Assembly: GCA_050291725.1 (NCBI GenBank)
Contig: JBNKKH010000035.1
Coordinates: forward strand, 1 to 64,000
Direction: 5' to 3'
Source of the DNA: JAAGZL01 sp050291725
Lineage (GTDB): Bacteria; Pseudomonadota; Gammaproteobacteria; Chromatiales; Chromatiaceae
DNA: 64,000 nt
This document shows, one piece after another, positions 45,058 to 53,583 of this stretch. Position numbers and translations under genes: made by a program. How positions within the stretch are numbered: position 1 is the first letter of the stretch; the number at the start of each line of letters is the position of its first letter. Under the pieces are notes generated by a model. That model was given only the letters and a program-made list of their open reading frames with translations. It ran no database searches and was not told where the DNA came from.

Positions 45058-45349
45058 CGAGAGGATTACTCACGCTACGCGCTCGTTCTGCTGACCTCCG
45101 GTCCTGGTCGAACCATCTTTTGAGTCGTAGGTTCGAATCAAATGTATTACATCTGATGTATAAAACTCTCCACTCCATGGAGAACTCTATTTATTGGTCG
45201 GAGCGAGAGGATTACTCACGCTACGCGTTCGTTCTGCGGACCTCCGGTCCTGGTCGAACCATCTTTTGAGTCGTAGGTTCGAATCAAATATATTACATCT
45301 GATGTATAAAACTCTCCACTCCATGGAGAACTCTATTTAATGGTCGGAG
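45058..45349 (-). repeat. 146-bp tandem repeat, two units, sharing the 3' end of tRNA-Pro
   Basis: Units 45058-45203 and 45204-45349 differ at only about four positions. The last 19 bp of tRNA-Pro including CCA (45341-45359) recur exactly at 45195-45213 and in decayed form at 45049-45067, always 146 bp apart. Each unit also contains hairpins (TACATCTGATGTA, CTCCACTCCATGGAG) and a T-arm-like GGTTCGAATC on the opposite strand. The layout parallels E. coli tyrT. Confidence 0.9.
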
Positions 45350-45417
45350 CGAGAGGATTCGAACCTCCGACCCCCACAACCCCATTGTGGTGCGCTACCA
45401 AGCTGCGCTACGCTCCG
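45341..45417 (-). tRNA. tRNA-Pro (GGG)
   Basis: 77 nt including encoded CCA. Acceptor CGGAGCG/CGCTCCG, anticodon loop ATGGGGT (GGG), T-loop GTTCGAATC. The 5' C-G first pair is the tRNA-Pro identity mark. It is followed by the 146-bp repeats and a terminator. Confidence 0.96.
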
Positions 45418-45469
45418 AGAGCGCGCATACTAGGCTTAGAAGCCATATATGTCAACGCTATATTCTACT

Positions 45470-45829
45470 CTACCGCTTGAGAATATGCAGAACCTCTTCC
45501 AGCTCTGTTCTTAGCTGCTTAATGATATCCTGGCTCTGATGATAATCCTCTTTCACTTCGTTGCCAGTCAGTTGCTGCCTGGCACCACCGATGGTGAAGC
45601 CCTGTTCATACAGCAAATTTCTTATCTGACGGATCATCAGAACATCATGCCGTTGGTAGTAACGCCTGTTTCCCCTTCTTTTAACCGGCTTTAGCTGAGG
45701 AAACTCCTGTTCCCAATACCTGAGCACATGTGGTTTAACGCCACACAGATCGCTAACTTCACCAATGGTGAAATAGCGTTTGCCAGGTATTACTGGTAGA
45801 TCTGCTGTAGTGCTACTCGCGTCCAGCAT
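45470..45829 (-). CDS. MerR family transcriptional regulator next to ihfA
   Basis: 119 residues. The winged HTH of MerR type spans about 18-88 (YFTIGEVSDLCGVKPHVLRYWEQEFPQLKPVKRRGNRRYY), followed by a short coiled helix. No C-terminal effector domain or metal-binding cysteines, so ligand unknown. This short MerR protein downstream of ihfA is a conserved feature of many gammaproteobacteria. It overlaps ihfA by 17 bp. Confidence 0.9.
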   Translation of the reverse strand: MLDASSTTADLPVIPGKRYFTIGEVSDLCGVKPHVLRYWEQEFPQLKPVKRRGNRRYYQRHDVLMIRQIRNLLYEQGFTIGGARQQLTGNEVKEDYHQSQDIIKQLRTELEEVLHILKR

Positions 45830-46109
45830 ATGCCTCTACCCTCGCTTTTAGTTTCTGTCCAGGACGGAAAGTTACTACTCTACGTGCTGTGATCGGAATC
45901 TCAGCGCCAGTTTTGGGATTACGCCCAGGTCTCTCCCCTTTCTCACGCAAGTCAAAATTGCCAAATCCTGACAATTTAACTTGAGAACCTTGCTCCAATG
46001 CCTCACGTGTTCTTTCGAAAAACAGTTCTACCATCTCTTTGGCTTCACGCTTGTTCAGACCAAGCTCGTCGAATAGTCTTTCGGCCATATCGGCCTTGGT
46101 TAGTGCCAT
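45813..46109 (-). CDS. ihfA: Integration host factor subunit alpha
   Basis: 98 residues. A DNA-bending heterodimer subunit. Signature GFGNFDLREKGERPGRNPKTGAEIPI with the intercalating proline region, and start MALTKADMAERLF. It lies three bp downstream of pheT, as in E. coli. Confidence 0.97.
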   Translation of the reverse strand: MALTKADMAERLFDELGLNKREAKEMVELFFERTREALEQGSQVKLSGFGNFDLREKGERPGRNPKTGAEIPITARRVVTFRPGQKLKARVEAYAGRE

Positions 46110-46112
46110 TTG

Positions 46113-48491
46113 TTATTCTCTCAGTTGTGCATTGAGTTTATCTGAGAGGGCATTAATAATCCGAGTCATTACACCCTCTGCATCTTCATCTGTAAGATTG
46201 TGCGAAGTTTCCTGTAAAATCAAGCCCAAAGCGAGACTTTTTCGCCCAAAATCTATATTTTTTCCAGTATAGACGTCAAATAGACGTATTTCTTGTAAAA
46301 TTTCCGGTGCAACCTGACGAATGCAGTCAGTGATCTGACCAAATGTCACTGCCTCATCTACCAGGATTGAGATATCCCTCCGGATGGATGGAAACTTAGA
46401 AAGTGGTGCAAAAGTAGGAAGTTGCTCACCAAACATAAGATCAAGCTTTATCTCGAACAAGAAGGTGTCACCAGCTAAATCCAGCTTGTCTGCGAGGGCC
46501 GGATGCAGCATACCAATCCAACCTACTGACTCACCTTTACGTACAATCTTTGCTGTTTGCCCAGGATGGAGAGATGAGTGCTCCGCAACTTTAAATTCAT
46601 ACTCCTCGGGAGAGCCTGTCAAGCTCAAAATAGCCTCTAGGTCTGCCTTCAGGTCGAAGAAATCTACGTTTCTACTACCCTCTCCCCACTGCTCAGACAG
46701 ATTCTCGCCATATATTAGACCAGCCAGCATTGAATCCTGTTTAATTTCAGAGTCTTGCATAACAAACCTAAGACCTGACTCGAAGATCCGCACCCTACTC
46801 TGCTGGCGAGCCTGGTTATAGATAGCTGTCTGCAGCAGTCCCGGCCAGAGACTGGTGCGCATAATGGACATATCTGCAGAGATGGGATTGGCCAGCTCTA
46901 CAGATTTGTGAGCTGGATCCATCAGCTCTTGCATCTCCTGGCTAATAAAGCTGTAGGTGATAACCTCTTGAAACCCACGATCAACCAGCAACCCTTTGGC
47001 TCGCTGTAGATTGAAATCCAGTTCCCGCTCGCCCCGCAAAATTGTTGCAGCCGCGCTACGATGCATAGGAATTTCGGTATAGCCGTAGATACGCCCTACC
47101 TCTTCAATCAGATCCTCTTCAATACTGATGTCAAAACGGCAACTGGGGGCAACTACTTTCCAGCCTGCATCTACCTGCTCAACCTGCATCTCCAGACGGG
47201 TGAGAATATCTGTGACCATCGCATCATCAATCTCTACACCCAGAATCTTGGCCAGTCGAGTGCGACGCAGAATTACCTCTGGTCTCTGCTCTATATGCTC
47301 TTCAGAGGAGATACTCTCCACTGGACCTGGCTCACCGCCTACGATCTCCAAGAGTAGCCCTGTGGCGCGCTCAATCGCTCTTACCTGTAGCTCAGGGTCA
47401 ACACCACGCTCGAAGCGGTGTGATGAGTCTGTATGCAGTCCATAGCTCCTGGCCTTACCTATAATCTCGGTAGGGGCAAAGAAGGCACTTTCTAGCAGGA
47501 TATCCTTGGTTTCAGCACTAACACCTGACTCTTCCCCGCCCATAATGCCGGCCATAGCCAGTGGTTTGCTGGCATCGGTTATCACCAGGGTATCTTCCCG
47601 TAACTCTTGCTCCTCACCATCCAGCATGGTGAGCTTCTCACCCGCTGTAGCCATACGAACTCGAATCTCTCCGTCCAATTTAGCCAGATCGAAGCCGTGC
47701 ATGGGCTGCCCCAGCTCCATCATCACATAGTTAGTTACATCTACCACAGGGCTGATGCTGCGAATCTCGCTACGACGCAGCTTCTCCTGCATCCACAGGG
47801 GTGTTTCCGCCTCTGGATTTATGTTGCGAATAATTCTGCAAGTATATTTAGGGCAGGCCTTAGGAGCTTCAAGCTTAACGGTAAACCTGTCGTCTACTTG
47901 AGCTGGAACTGGCTCGATAGTAGGAGCTGTAACTCCACAGCGGTTAATCACCCCTACATCCCTGGCGATACCGGCAATGCTCAGGCAGTCTCCCCGATCT
48001 GGAGTAAGATCAACCTCTATGTAACTGTCATTCAGATTCAGATAGTTGCGAATATCTTCACCTATGGTTGCATCCGATGGTAGCGGCATAATCCCTTCGG
48101 ATGATTCAGCCAAACCAAGCTCGGAAGCAGAGCAGATCATACCCAGAGACTGCAAGCCGCGCAGTTTGGCCTTTTTGATCTTAAAATTACCTGGAAGCAC
48201 AGCCCCAACCAGGGCTACTGCTACCTTCATACCTGCGGTTACATTCTTGGCCCCGCATACGATCTGTAGCTGCGTATCTTGTGCAGCATCAACTGTGCAG
48301 ACGCTCAGCTTATCGGCATCTGGATGTGGTTCCCGAGTCAACACCTCTCCAACTACTACGCCCTGAAAATCTCCGGCTACCGGTCCTACGCCATCAACCT
48401 CTAGGCCAGCCATGCTCAGCTGATCTGCTAGCTGTGTGGTGGTTATATCTGGATTAGCCCACTCCCGTAACCATGCTTCACTGAATTTCAT
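46113..48491 (-). CDS. pheT: Phenylalanyl-tRNA synthetase beta subunit
   Basis: 792 residues. The N-terminal tRNA-binding OB fold (about 40-150, VVVGEVLTREPHPDADKLSVC), B3/B4 editing domain, B5 domain and the C-terminal anticodon-binding FDX-ACB domain (FPSIRRDISILVDE) are present. It is separated from pheS by 181 bp filled by a miniature repeat element; normally the two genes are nearly adjacent. Confidence 0.97.
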   Translation of the reverse strand: MKFSEAWLREWANPDITTTQLADQLSMAGLEVDGVGPVAGDFQGVVVGEVLTREPHPDADKLSVCTVDAAQDTQLQIVCGAKNVTAGMKVAVALVGAVLPGNFKIKKAKLRGLQSLGMICSASELGLAESSEGIMPLPSDATIGEDIRNYLNLNDSYIEVDLTPDRGDCLSIAGIARDVGVINRCGVTAPTIEPVPAQVDDRFTVKLEAPKACPKYTCRIIRNINPEAETPLWMQEKLRRSEIRSISPVVDVTNYVMMELGQPMHGFDLAKLDGEIRVRMATAGEKLTMLDGEEQELREDTLVITDASKPLAMAGIMGGEESGVSAETKDILLESAFFAPTEIIGKARSYGLHTDSSHRFERGVDPELQVRAIERATGLLLEIVGGEPGPVESISSEEHIEQRPEVILRRTRLAKILGVEIDDAMVTDILTRLEMQVEQVDAGWKVVAPSCRFDISIEEDLIEEVGRIYGYTEIPMHRSAAATILRGERELDFNLQRAKGLLVDRGFQEVITYSFISQEMQELMDPAHKSVELANPISADMSIMRTSLWPGLLQTAIYNQARQQSRVRIFESGLRFVMQDSEIKQDSMLAGLIYGENLSEQWGEGSRNVDFFDLKADLEAILSLTGSPEEYEFKVAEHSSLHPGQTAKIVRKGESVGWIGMLHPALADKLDLAGDTFLFEIKLDLMFGEQLPTFAPLSKFPSIRRDISILVDEAVTFGQITDCIRQVAPEILQEIRLFDVYTGKNIDFGRKSLALGLILQETSHNLTDEDAEGVMTRIINALSDKLNAQLRE

Positions 48492-48515
48492 TTTGTTGTT
48501 CCTAAATTAAATCAG

Positions 48516-48662
48516 TCCGCAAATAAACGCGAATTAACGCAAATATACTTCTGATTTACTCTTATAAAATTAAAGTTCAAACTAGTTAAACAAAATCTGC
48601 TTCATTAACGTCAGCCATAGCCAACAAAAAATCATTAGCGTTTATTGGCGTTCATTCGCGGA
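48516..48662. mobile_element. 147-bp miniature element with 29-bp terminal inverted repeats
   Basis: Left end 48516-48544 (TCCGCAAATAAACGCGAATT...) and right end 48634-48662 are inverted copies with about five mismatches in 29. Each end itself repeats a 10-bp AACGCNAATN-like unit. The A+T-rich middle has no coding frame. The end sequence belongs to a type of intergenic repeat (CCGCGAATNAACGCGAATNAACGC) seen in very diverse bacteria. Confidence 0.7.
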
Positions 48663-48672
48663 TAAATTTTTT

Positions 48673-49704
48673 CTAAGCAAACTGCCGCAAAAATCGCAGG
48701 TCGTTCTCGAAGAACAGCCGCAGATCGTTTATGCCATAGCGCATCATGGTCAGTCGCTCCACACCAACTCCAAAGGCATAGCCGGTGTATTTCTCGCTGT
48801 CGATACCTACATGACGGAACACTTCAGGGTGGATCATGCCGCAGCCTAGCAGCTCCAACCAACCGGTCTGTTTGCATACTCGGCACCCCTTACCGTTACA
48901 CATAACACACTCTATATCCGCCTCTGCAGAGGGTTCAGTAAATGGAAAATATGATGGACGGAAGCGCAACTTAAGATCGCGCTCAAAAAAGCTGGTTAGA
49001 AAATCGTACAACACCCCTTTTAGATCAGCGAAGGAGACATCCTCATCTACCAGAAACCCCTCAACCTGATGAAACATTGGGGTGTGGGTCAGATCCGAGT
49101 CACAACGATACACCCGCCCCGGCGCAATAATCTTCAGTGGTGGCGCTGAGTTCTGCATCTCCCGAATCTGTACTGGAGAGGTGTGAGTGCGCAGCAACAT
49201 ATGGGCATCAAAATAGAAGGTGTCGTGCATGGCGCGGGCTGGATGATGGGCCGGGATGTTCAGGGCCTCAAAATTATGGAAATCATCTTCGATCTCAGGA
49301 CCTTCCGCCACCTTAAAACCTGCATTAGCAAATAGTTGGTTAATGCGATCCAGGGTCCGGGTAACCGGATGGAGGCCGCCAGAGGCCTGACCGCGACCCG
49401 GGAGGGTCACATCTACACTTTCAGAGATCAGACGCTGTTGCAGCCCCTCGTTCTCCAACTCCTGCTTACGACCAGAGATAGCTGCTTCTAACTGCTGCTT
49501 AGCCTTATTGATGGCCTGACCAGCAGCTGGGCGATCCTCTTTGGGAAGAGTGCCAAGCTTCTTCAACTGAGCTGTCAGCAAGCCGTTTTTGCCCAGGTAT
49601 TTAACCCTGACCTCATCCAGCTCTGTAAGCTTAGCTGCCTGCTTAATCTGTTCACTTGCCTCAGCGACAAGCTTTTCAATATCTAACGGTGAATCAACAC
49701 CCAT
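48673..49704 (-). CDS. pheS: Phenylalanyl-tRNA synthetase alpha subunit
   Basis: 343 residues. Catalytic class II synthetase subunit. N-terminal coiled coil (about 1-95), motif 2 (TSPVQIREM...GRVYRCDSDLTHTPMFHQVEGF) and motif 3 (GYAFGVGVERLTMMRYGI). It lies downstream of rplT with a terminator/attenuator between. Confidence 0.97.
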   Translation of the reverse strand: MGVDSPLDIEKLVAEASEQIKQAAKLTELDEVRVKYLGKNGLLTAQLKKLGTLPKEDRPAAGQAINKAKQQLEAAISGRKQELENEGLQQRLISESVDVTLPGRGQASGGLHPVTRTLDRINQLFANAGFKVAEGPEIEDDFHNFEALNIPAHHPARAMHDTFYFDAHMLLRTHTSPVQIREMQNSAPPLKIIAPGRVYRCDSDLTHTPMFHQVEGFLVDEDVSFADLKGVLYDFLTSFFERDLKLRFRPSYFPFTEPSAEADIECVMCNGKGCRVCKQTGWLELLGCGMIHPEVFRHVGIDSEKYTGYAFGVGVERLTMMRYGINDLRLFFENDLRFLRQFA

Positions 49705-49811
49705 TATTACTGTTCCTTATCGGAAATATATTAAAGGAAATCAAAAACACACTTTTTGCTTTCCATGGTCTCAGAGTTACATAAGTAACGGTTCAGACCT
49801 TCCTAAAAAAC

Positions 49812-49842
49812 AAAAAAGGGGGAAAGGCCAGGCCCTTCCCCC
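49812..49842 (-). terminator. Strong hairpin terminator/attenuator between rplT and pheS
   Basis: On the minus strand, GGGGGAAGGGCC pairs with GGCCTTTCCCCC with one or two irregularities, followed by T6GT6. It ends the thrS-infC-rpmI-rplT transcript. In E. coli this position holds the pheST attenuator; partial read-through would feed pheS. Confidence 0.85.
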
Positions 49843-49898
49843 TTGCGTATCATTTTATTACTGACCGAGGTCAGTTACATGACAAGCGATGTAGGACG

Positions 49899-50276
49899 TT
49901 AATCCTTCTTCTCTTCTTTCGGGGGTAGCTGGGCCTTTGCCTGCTCTGCTAGCGCGGCAAATGCCGGCTTGTCGAATATGGCAAGATCAGCCAGTACCTT
50001 ACGATCAATCTCCACACCTGCAAGATTAAGGCCGTGTATCATACGGCTATAAGAGAGGCCATTCTCTCGGGCACCAGCGTTGATACGGGCAATCCACAGA
50101 GAACGAAACTGACGTTTTTTCTGACGACGGTCACGGTAGGCATACTGTCCGGCCTTGATTACCGCCTGCTTAGCAACTCGATAGACCTTACTCCGGGCAC
50201 CGTAATAGCCCTTAGCCTCTTTCAGCACTTTTTTATGTTTGGCGCGTGCTTCTACACCACGTTTAACTCTAGGCAT
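49899..50276 (-). CDS. rplT: 50S ribosomal protein L20
   Basis: 125 residues. It has the basic N-terminus MPRVKRGVEARAKHKKVLKEAKGYYGARS and the LWIARINAGARENGLSYSRMIHGL signature. A slightly longer C-terminus (QLPPKEEKKD) than E. coli (118). L20 represses its own operon in E. coli. Confidence 0.97.
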   Translation of the reverse strand: MPRVKRGVEARAKHKKVLKEAKGYYGARSKVYRVAKQAVIKAGQYAYRDRRQKKRQFRSLWIARINAGARENGLSYSRMIHGLNLAGVEIDRKVLADLAIFDKPAFAALAEQAKAQLPPKEEKKD

Positions 50277-50295
50277 GATTCAATCTCCAATCCTG

Positions 50296-50493
50296 TCAGG
50301 CGTATGGCAACATGCGACGAGCTGAGGCCACGTCGGACTTGTGCACTTGAGCTGGGCAACGCAGCTGACGCTTACGTTTGGTGCTCTTCTTAGTCAGGAT
50401 ATGGCTACGATGGGACTGGCCACGCTTGAACGACCCGGAAGCTTTTCTTTTGAAACGCTTAGCCGCGCCGCGATTAGTCTTAATCTTCGGCAT
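50296..50493 (-). CDS. rpmI: 50S ribosomal protein L35
   Basis: 65 residues, the normal length. MPKIKTNRGAAKRFK and SHRSHILTKKSTKRKRQLR are family blocks. It lies 19 bp before rplT. Confidence 0.97.
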   Translation of the reverse strand: MPKIKTNRGAAKRFKRKASGSFKRGQSHRSHILTKKSTKRKRQLRCPAQVHKSDVASARRMLPYA

Positions 50494-50562
50494 TTCTCAT
50501 AACTCCGCAATTTGTGGGCCTCTAACAACTGCTGTTGAGGCTCCTCTTTAAGTTAATTACAT

Positions 50563-51081
50563 CTACTTTTTCTTGGGTCCTAAAACCATAACCATCTGCC
50601 GGCCTTCCATCTGGGCGTGCTGTTCTACCTGGCCATATTCTGCCAGATCGGATTCGATCCTCTTCAGCACTTCCAGACCCAGCTCTCGATGGGCATGCTC
50701 ACGACCGCGGAACCGCATGGTTACCTTGGTCTTGTCCCCGTCTGTCAGGAAACGTATCAGGTTGCGTAGTTTTACCTGATAATCCCCTTCACCCGTCCCT
50801 GGACGAAATTTTACTTCTTTCACATGAACCTGTTTCTGCTTCTTCTTCGCAGCCTGCTGCTGTTTCTTCTGTTCAAAAATATATTTACCGAAGTCCATAA
50901 CCCTACACACTGGTGGCTCGGCATTTGGTTGTATCTCTACCAGATCCAACCCGGCTTCAGTAGCGGATGCAATCGCCTCTTGGATTGATACGACGCCAGC
51001 TTGCTCCCCTTCTTGATCAATAAGTCTAACCTCTGGGGCAGTAATCTCGTCATTCAAGCGATTCTTTCTTTTTACAGCGAT
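50563..51081 (-). CDS. infC: Translation initiation factor IF-3 (AUC start)
   Basis: 172 residues if translation starts at the ATC at 51079-51081. GGAGG stands eight bases before it, and the protein then opens with AVKRKNRLNDEITAPEVRLI, matching the family N-terminus. The frame stays open to a TTG at 51129, but that gives 16 residues unlike IF-3 and has no good ribosome site. infC is the classic gene with a non-canonical start (AUU in E. coli), which lets IF-3 control its own synthesis. The two-domain form with linker (EQKKQQQAAKKKQKQV) is intact. Confidence 0.9.
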   Translation of the reverse strand: MAVKRKNRLNDEITAPEVRLIDQEGEQAGVVSIQEAIASATEAGLDLVEIQPNAEPPVCRVMDFGKYIFEQKKQQQAAKKKQKQVHVKEVKFRPGTGEGDYQVKLRNLIRFLTDGDKTKVTMRFRGREHAHRELGLEVLKRIESDLAEYGQVEQHAQMEGRQMVMVLGPKKK

Positions 51082-51160
51082 AACAGTTTCCTCCGAAACA
51101 AGCAGAGCCTGCGCCACATATCTGGCCAATCTTTCACGGCCTTTGGCAGCACAAGCTCTA

Positions 51161-53071
51161 TCATTCTTTAATGACCGATGCTTCCTTTTCCACCATCTCT
51201 ATAAAGGCCTCGACACTCATACTTCCAAGGTCTTCACCTGAGCGGCTACGGACAGCTACGGTCCCATTTTCCATCTCGCGGTCGCCAACTACCAATAGGT
51301 AGGGCACCCGACTCAATGTGTGCTCGCGAATTTTAAAGCCGATTTTCTCGTTTCTCAAGTCCATTTCGGCCCTAAAACCATGTTTTTTCACACTTTGAGT
51401 CACTTTTTCCACATATTCGGCCTGTCGGTCGGTAATATTCATCACTACCAGCTGCAATGGTGACAACCAGAACGGCATTGCACCGGCATAGTGTTCGATC
51501 AAAATTCCGATAAAACGCTCAATGGAACCGAGGATAGCTCGATGCAACATCACCGGAGTCTGCTTGCTGTTATCCTCCGCCACATACTGGGCACCTAGAC
51601 GACCAGGCATTGAGAAATCGAGTTGGATGGTACCGCACTGCCAAGCGCGGCCGATACTATCGTGCAGGGTAAATTCAATCTTAGGACCATAGAACGCCCC
51701 CTCACCCGGTTTCACCTTGTACTCCAGACCCTTGCTTTTGAGACAAGACTCCAACGCCGCTTCCGAACGATCCCACAATTCATCTTCTCCAACTCGTTTT
51801 TCTGGACGGGTGGAAAAAGCCAGCGCGACACTGTCAAAACCAAAATCGCGATAGACCTCGAAAATTATATCAATCAGGATGCCAACTTCTGCTTCGATTT
51901 GATCTTCTGTACAGAAAACGTGGGCATCATCCTGTACAAATCGTCGAGCACGCATCAATCCATGCAAGGTGCCAGAAGGTTCGTTTCGATGCACTACCCC
52001 AAACTCGGCTATACGCAACGGCAGATCACGGTAACTGCGTAGTCCTTGATTGAATAGCTGTATGTGCCCTGGGCAGTTCATCGGTTTGATAGCGTAATCG
52101 CGATCATCCAGGTGGGTGGTAAACATGTCCTCGGCAAATTTTTCCCAGTGCCCGGATTTCTCCCACAAAGAACGATCCAGCAACTGCGGGGTATGCACCT
52201 CTTCATAGTCATACTCTACTAGCTTGCTGCGCATGTATTCTTCAACCTGGCGATAGAGCTGGTAGCCTTTTTGATGCCAGAACGCCATGCCTGGAGCCTC
52301 ATCCTGGAAGTGGAACAAATCCAGCTGCTTACCCAATTTGCGATGATCACGCTTCTCTGCCTCTTCCAATCTATGCAGATAGGTCTTTAGCTCTTTCTTA
52401 TCCTTCCAGGCGGTACCGTAGATACGTTGTAGCATCGCGTTATCGGAGTTGCCACGCCAGTAGGCACCAGCCACCTTCATCAGCTTGAACGCCTTCAACC
52501 TGCCGGTATTGGGAACATGTGGTCCACGACAGAGGTCTGTGAATTCGCCCTGCTTATATAGGGATAAAGTCTGGTCTGCTGGGATATCCTCAATGATCTC
52601 AGCCTTATACTCCTCTCCCAGAGCGCGGAAAAACTCCACCGCCTCATCTCTACTCTTCTCCATACGCTCCACTGGGGAGTTGGCCTTTACCAGCTTCTTC
52701 ATCTGGGCCTCTATTGCCGCGAGATCTTCCATGGTAAAGGGGCGTTCGTAGGCGAAGTCATAGTAGAAACCATCTTCAATGGTGGGGCCGATGGTTACTT
52801 GGGCAGTTGGAAACAGCTCTTTAACCGCCTGGGCCATCAAGTGAGCCGTGGAGTGGCGAATAATATCCAGCCCCTCTTCATCTCGGTCGGTAATAATGGC
52901 AAGTTCGACATCAGCATCCATAACATGAGATGTATCCACCAAATCGCCATCAACACGTCCTGCCAAAGCGGCACGGGCCAGGCCTTCTCCAATAGATGCA
53001 GCCACATCATGCACGGAAACTGGGGCATCAAAACTGCGTTGGGAACCATCAGGGAGGGTAATTACAGGCAT
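51161..53071 (-). CDS. thrS: Threonyl-tRNA synthetase
   Basis: 636 residues. TGS domain (1-62), editing domain with HxxxH/C-x3-H elements (RHSTAHLMAQAVKELFP), class II catalytic core (FMKPMNCPGHIQLF-type zinc region, HRNEPSGTLHGLMRARRFVQDDAH), and anticodon domain at the end. It heads the thrS-infC-rpmI-rplT-pheST-ihfA series. No obvious operator hairpins were resolved in the 83-bp leader. Confidence 0.97.
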   Translation of the reverse strand: MPVITLPDGSQRSFDAPVSVHDVAASIGEGLARAALAGRVDGDLVDTSHVMDADVELAIITDRDEEGLDIIRHSTAHLMAQAVKELFPTAQVTIGPTIEDGFYYDFAYERPFTMEDLAAIEAQMKKLVKANSPVERMEKSRDEAVEFFRALGEEYKAEIIEDIPADQTLSLYKQGEFTDLCRGPHVPNTGRLKAFKLMKVAGAYWRGNSDNAMLQRIYGTAWKDKKELKTYLHRLEEAEKRDHRKLGKQLDLFHFQDEAPGMAFWHQKGYQLYRQVEEYMRSKLVEYDYEEVHTPQLLDRSLWEKSGHWEKFAEDMFTTHLDDRDYAIKPMNCPGHIQLFNQGLRSYRDLPLRIAEFGVVHRNEPSGTLHGLMRARRFVQDDAHVFCTEDQIEAEVGILIDIIFEVYRDFGFDSVALAFSTRPEKRVGEDELWDRSEAALESCLKSKGLEYKVKPGEGAFYGPKIEFTLHDSIGRAWQCGTIQLDFSMPGRLGAQYVAEDNSKQTPVMLHRAILGSIERFIGILIEHYAGAMPFWLSPLQLVVMNITDRQAEYVEKVTQSVKKHGFRAEMDLRNEKIGFKIREHTLSRVPYLLVVGDREMENGTVAVRSRSGEDLGSMSVEAFIEMVEKEASVIKE

Positions 53072-53154
53072 ATTCTATATCCTCTATCAGTGGTGACCCC
53101 TACGAAAGGCCACTTGAAAAAAAGCCAGATCAGTAAGAGACCCGGCATAAAATT

Positions 53155-53373
<219 letters not shown>

Positions 53374-53583
53374 CGTCTACATCACGAAGACGGCGAATGA
53401 TACCGGGTTATCCTCATCTAAATCAAGGTCAATGCGGACCAAAGATTGAGCTCCCAAGCAACCTATTCAAAAAATACATATTATTTGCCTTCGGTCATTA
53501 CAGTTTTGTTGCAGAGTTGTTAAAGTTCGTGCCACAAAAATAGCGCCACCAACATTAACACACTATTTAAGCAGTTATTCGCA
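53374..53583. other. Upstream region of the phosphate permease gene
   Basis: 210 bp, A+T-rich, with no reading frame I believe. It should hold the divergent promoters of the tRNA-Val and pit transcripts. I see no clear PHO box. Confidence 0.4.

Noticed and set aside
44969..45269. Open frames across the SRP RNA end and the 146-bp repeats
   Set aside because: They arise from the repeats and RNA gene, have no ribosome sites and are not conserved between the two repeat units.
45058..45349. CRISPR array
   Set aside because: The two units are contiguous near-identical 146-bp repeats without unique spacers.
49803..49853. 16-residue leader peptide ending Phe-Phe-Val-Phe across the terminator before pheS
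   Set aside because: It looks like a pheST attenuator peptide, but the Phe codons are simply the T-tract of the terminator read in frame, and there is no ribosome site. True attenuation would place them before the hairpin.
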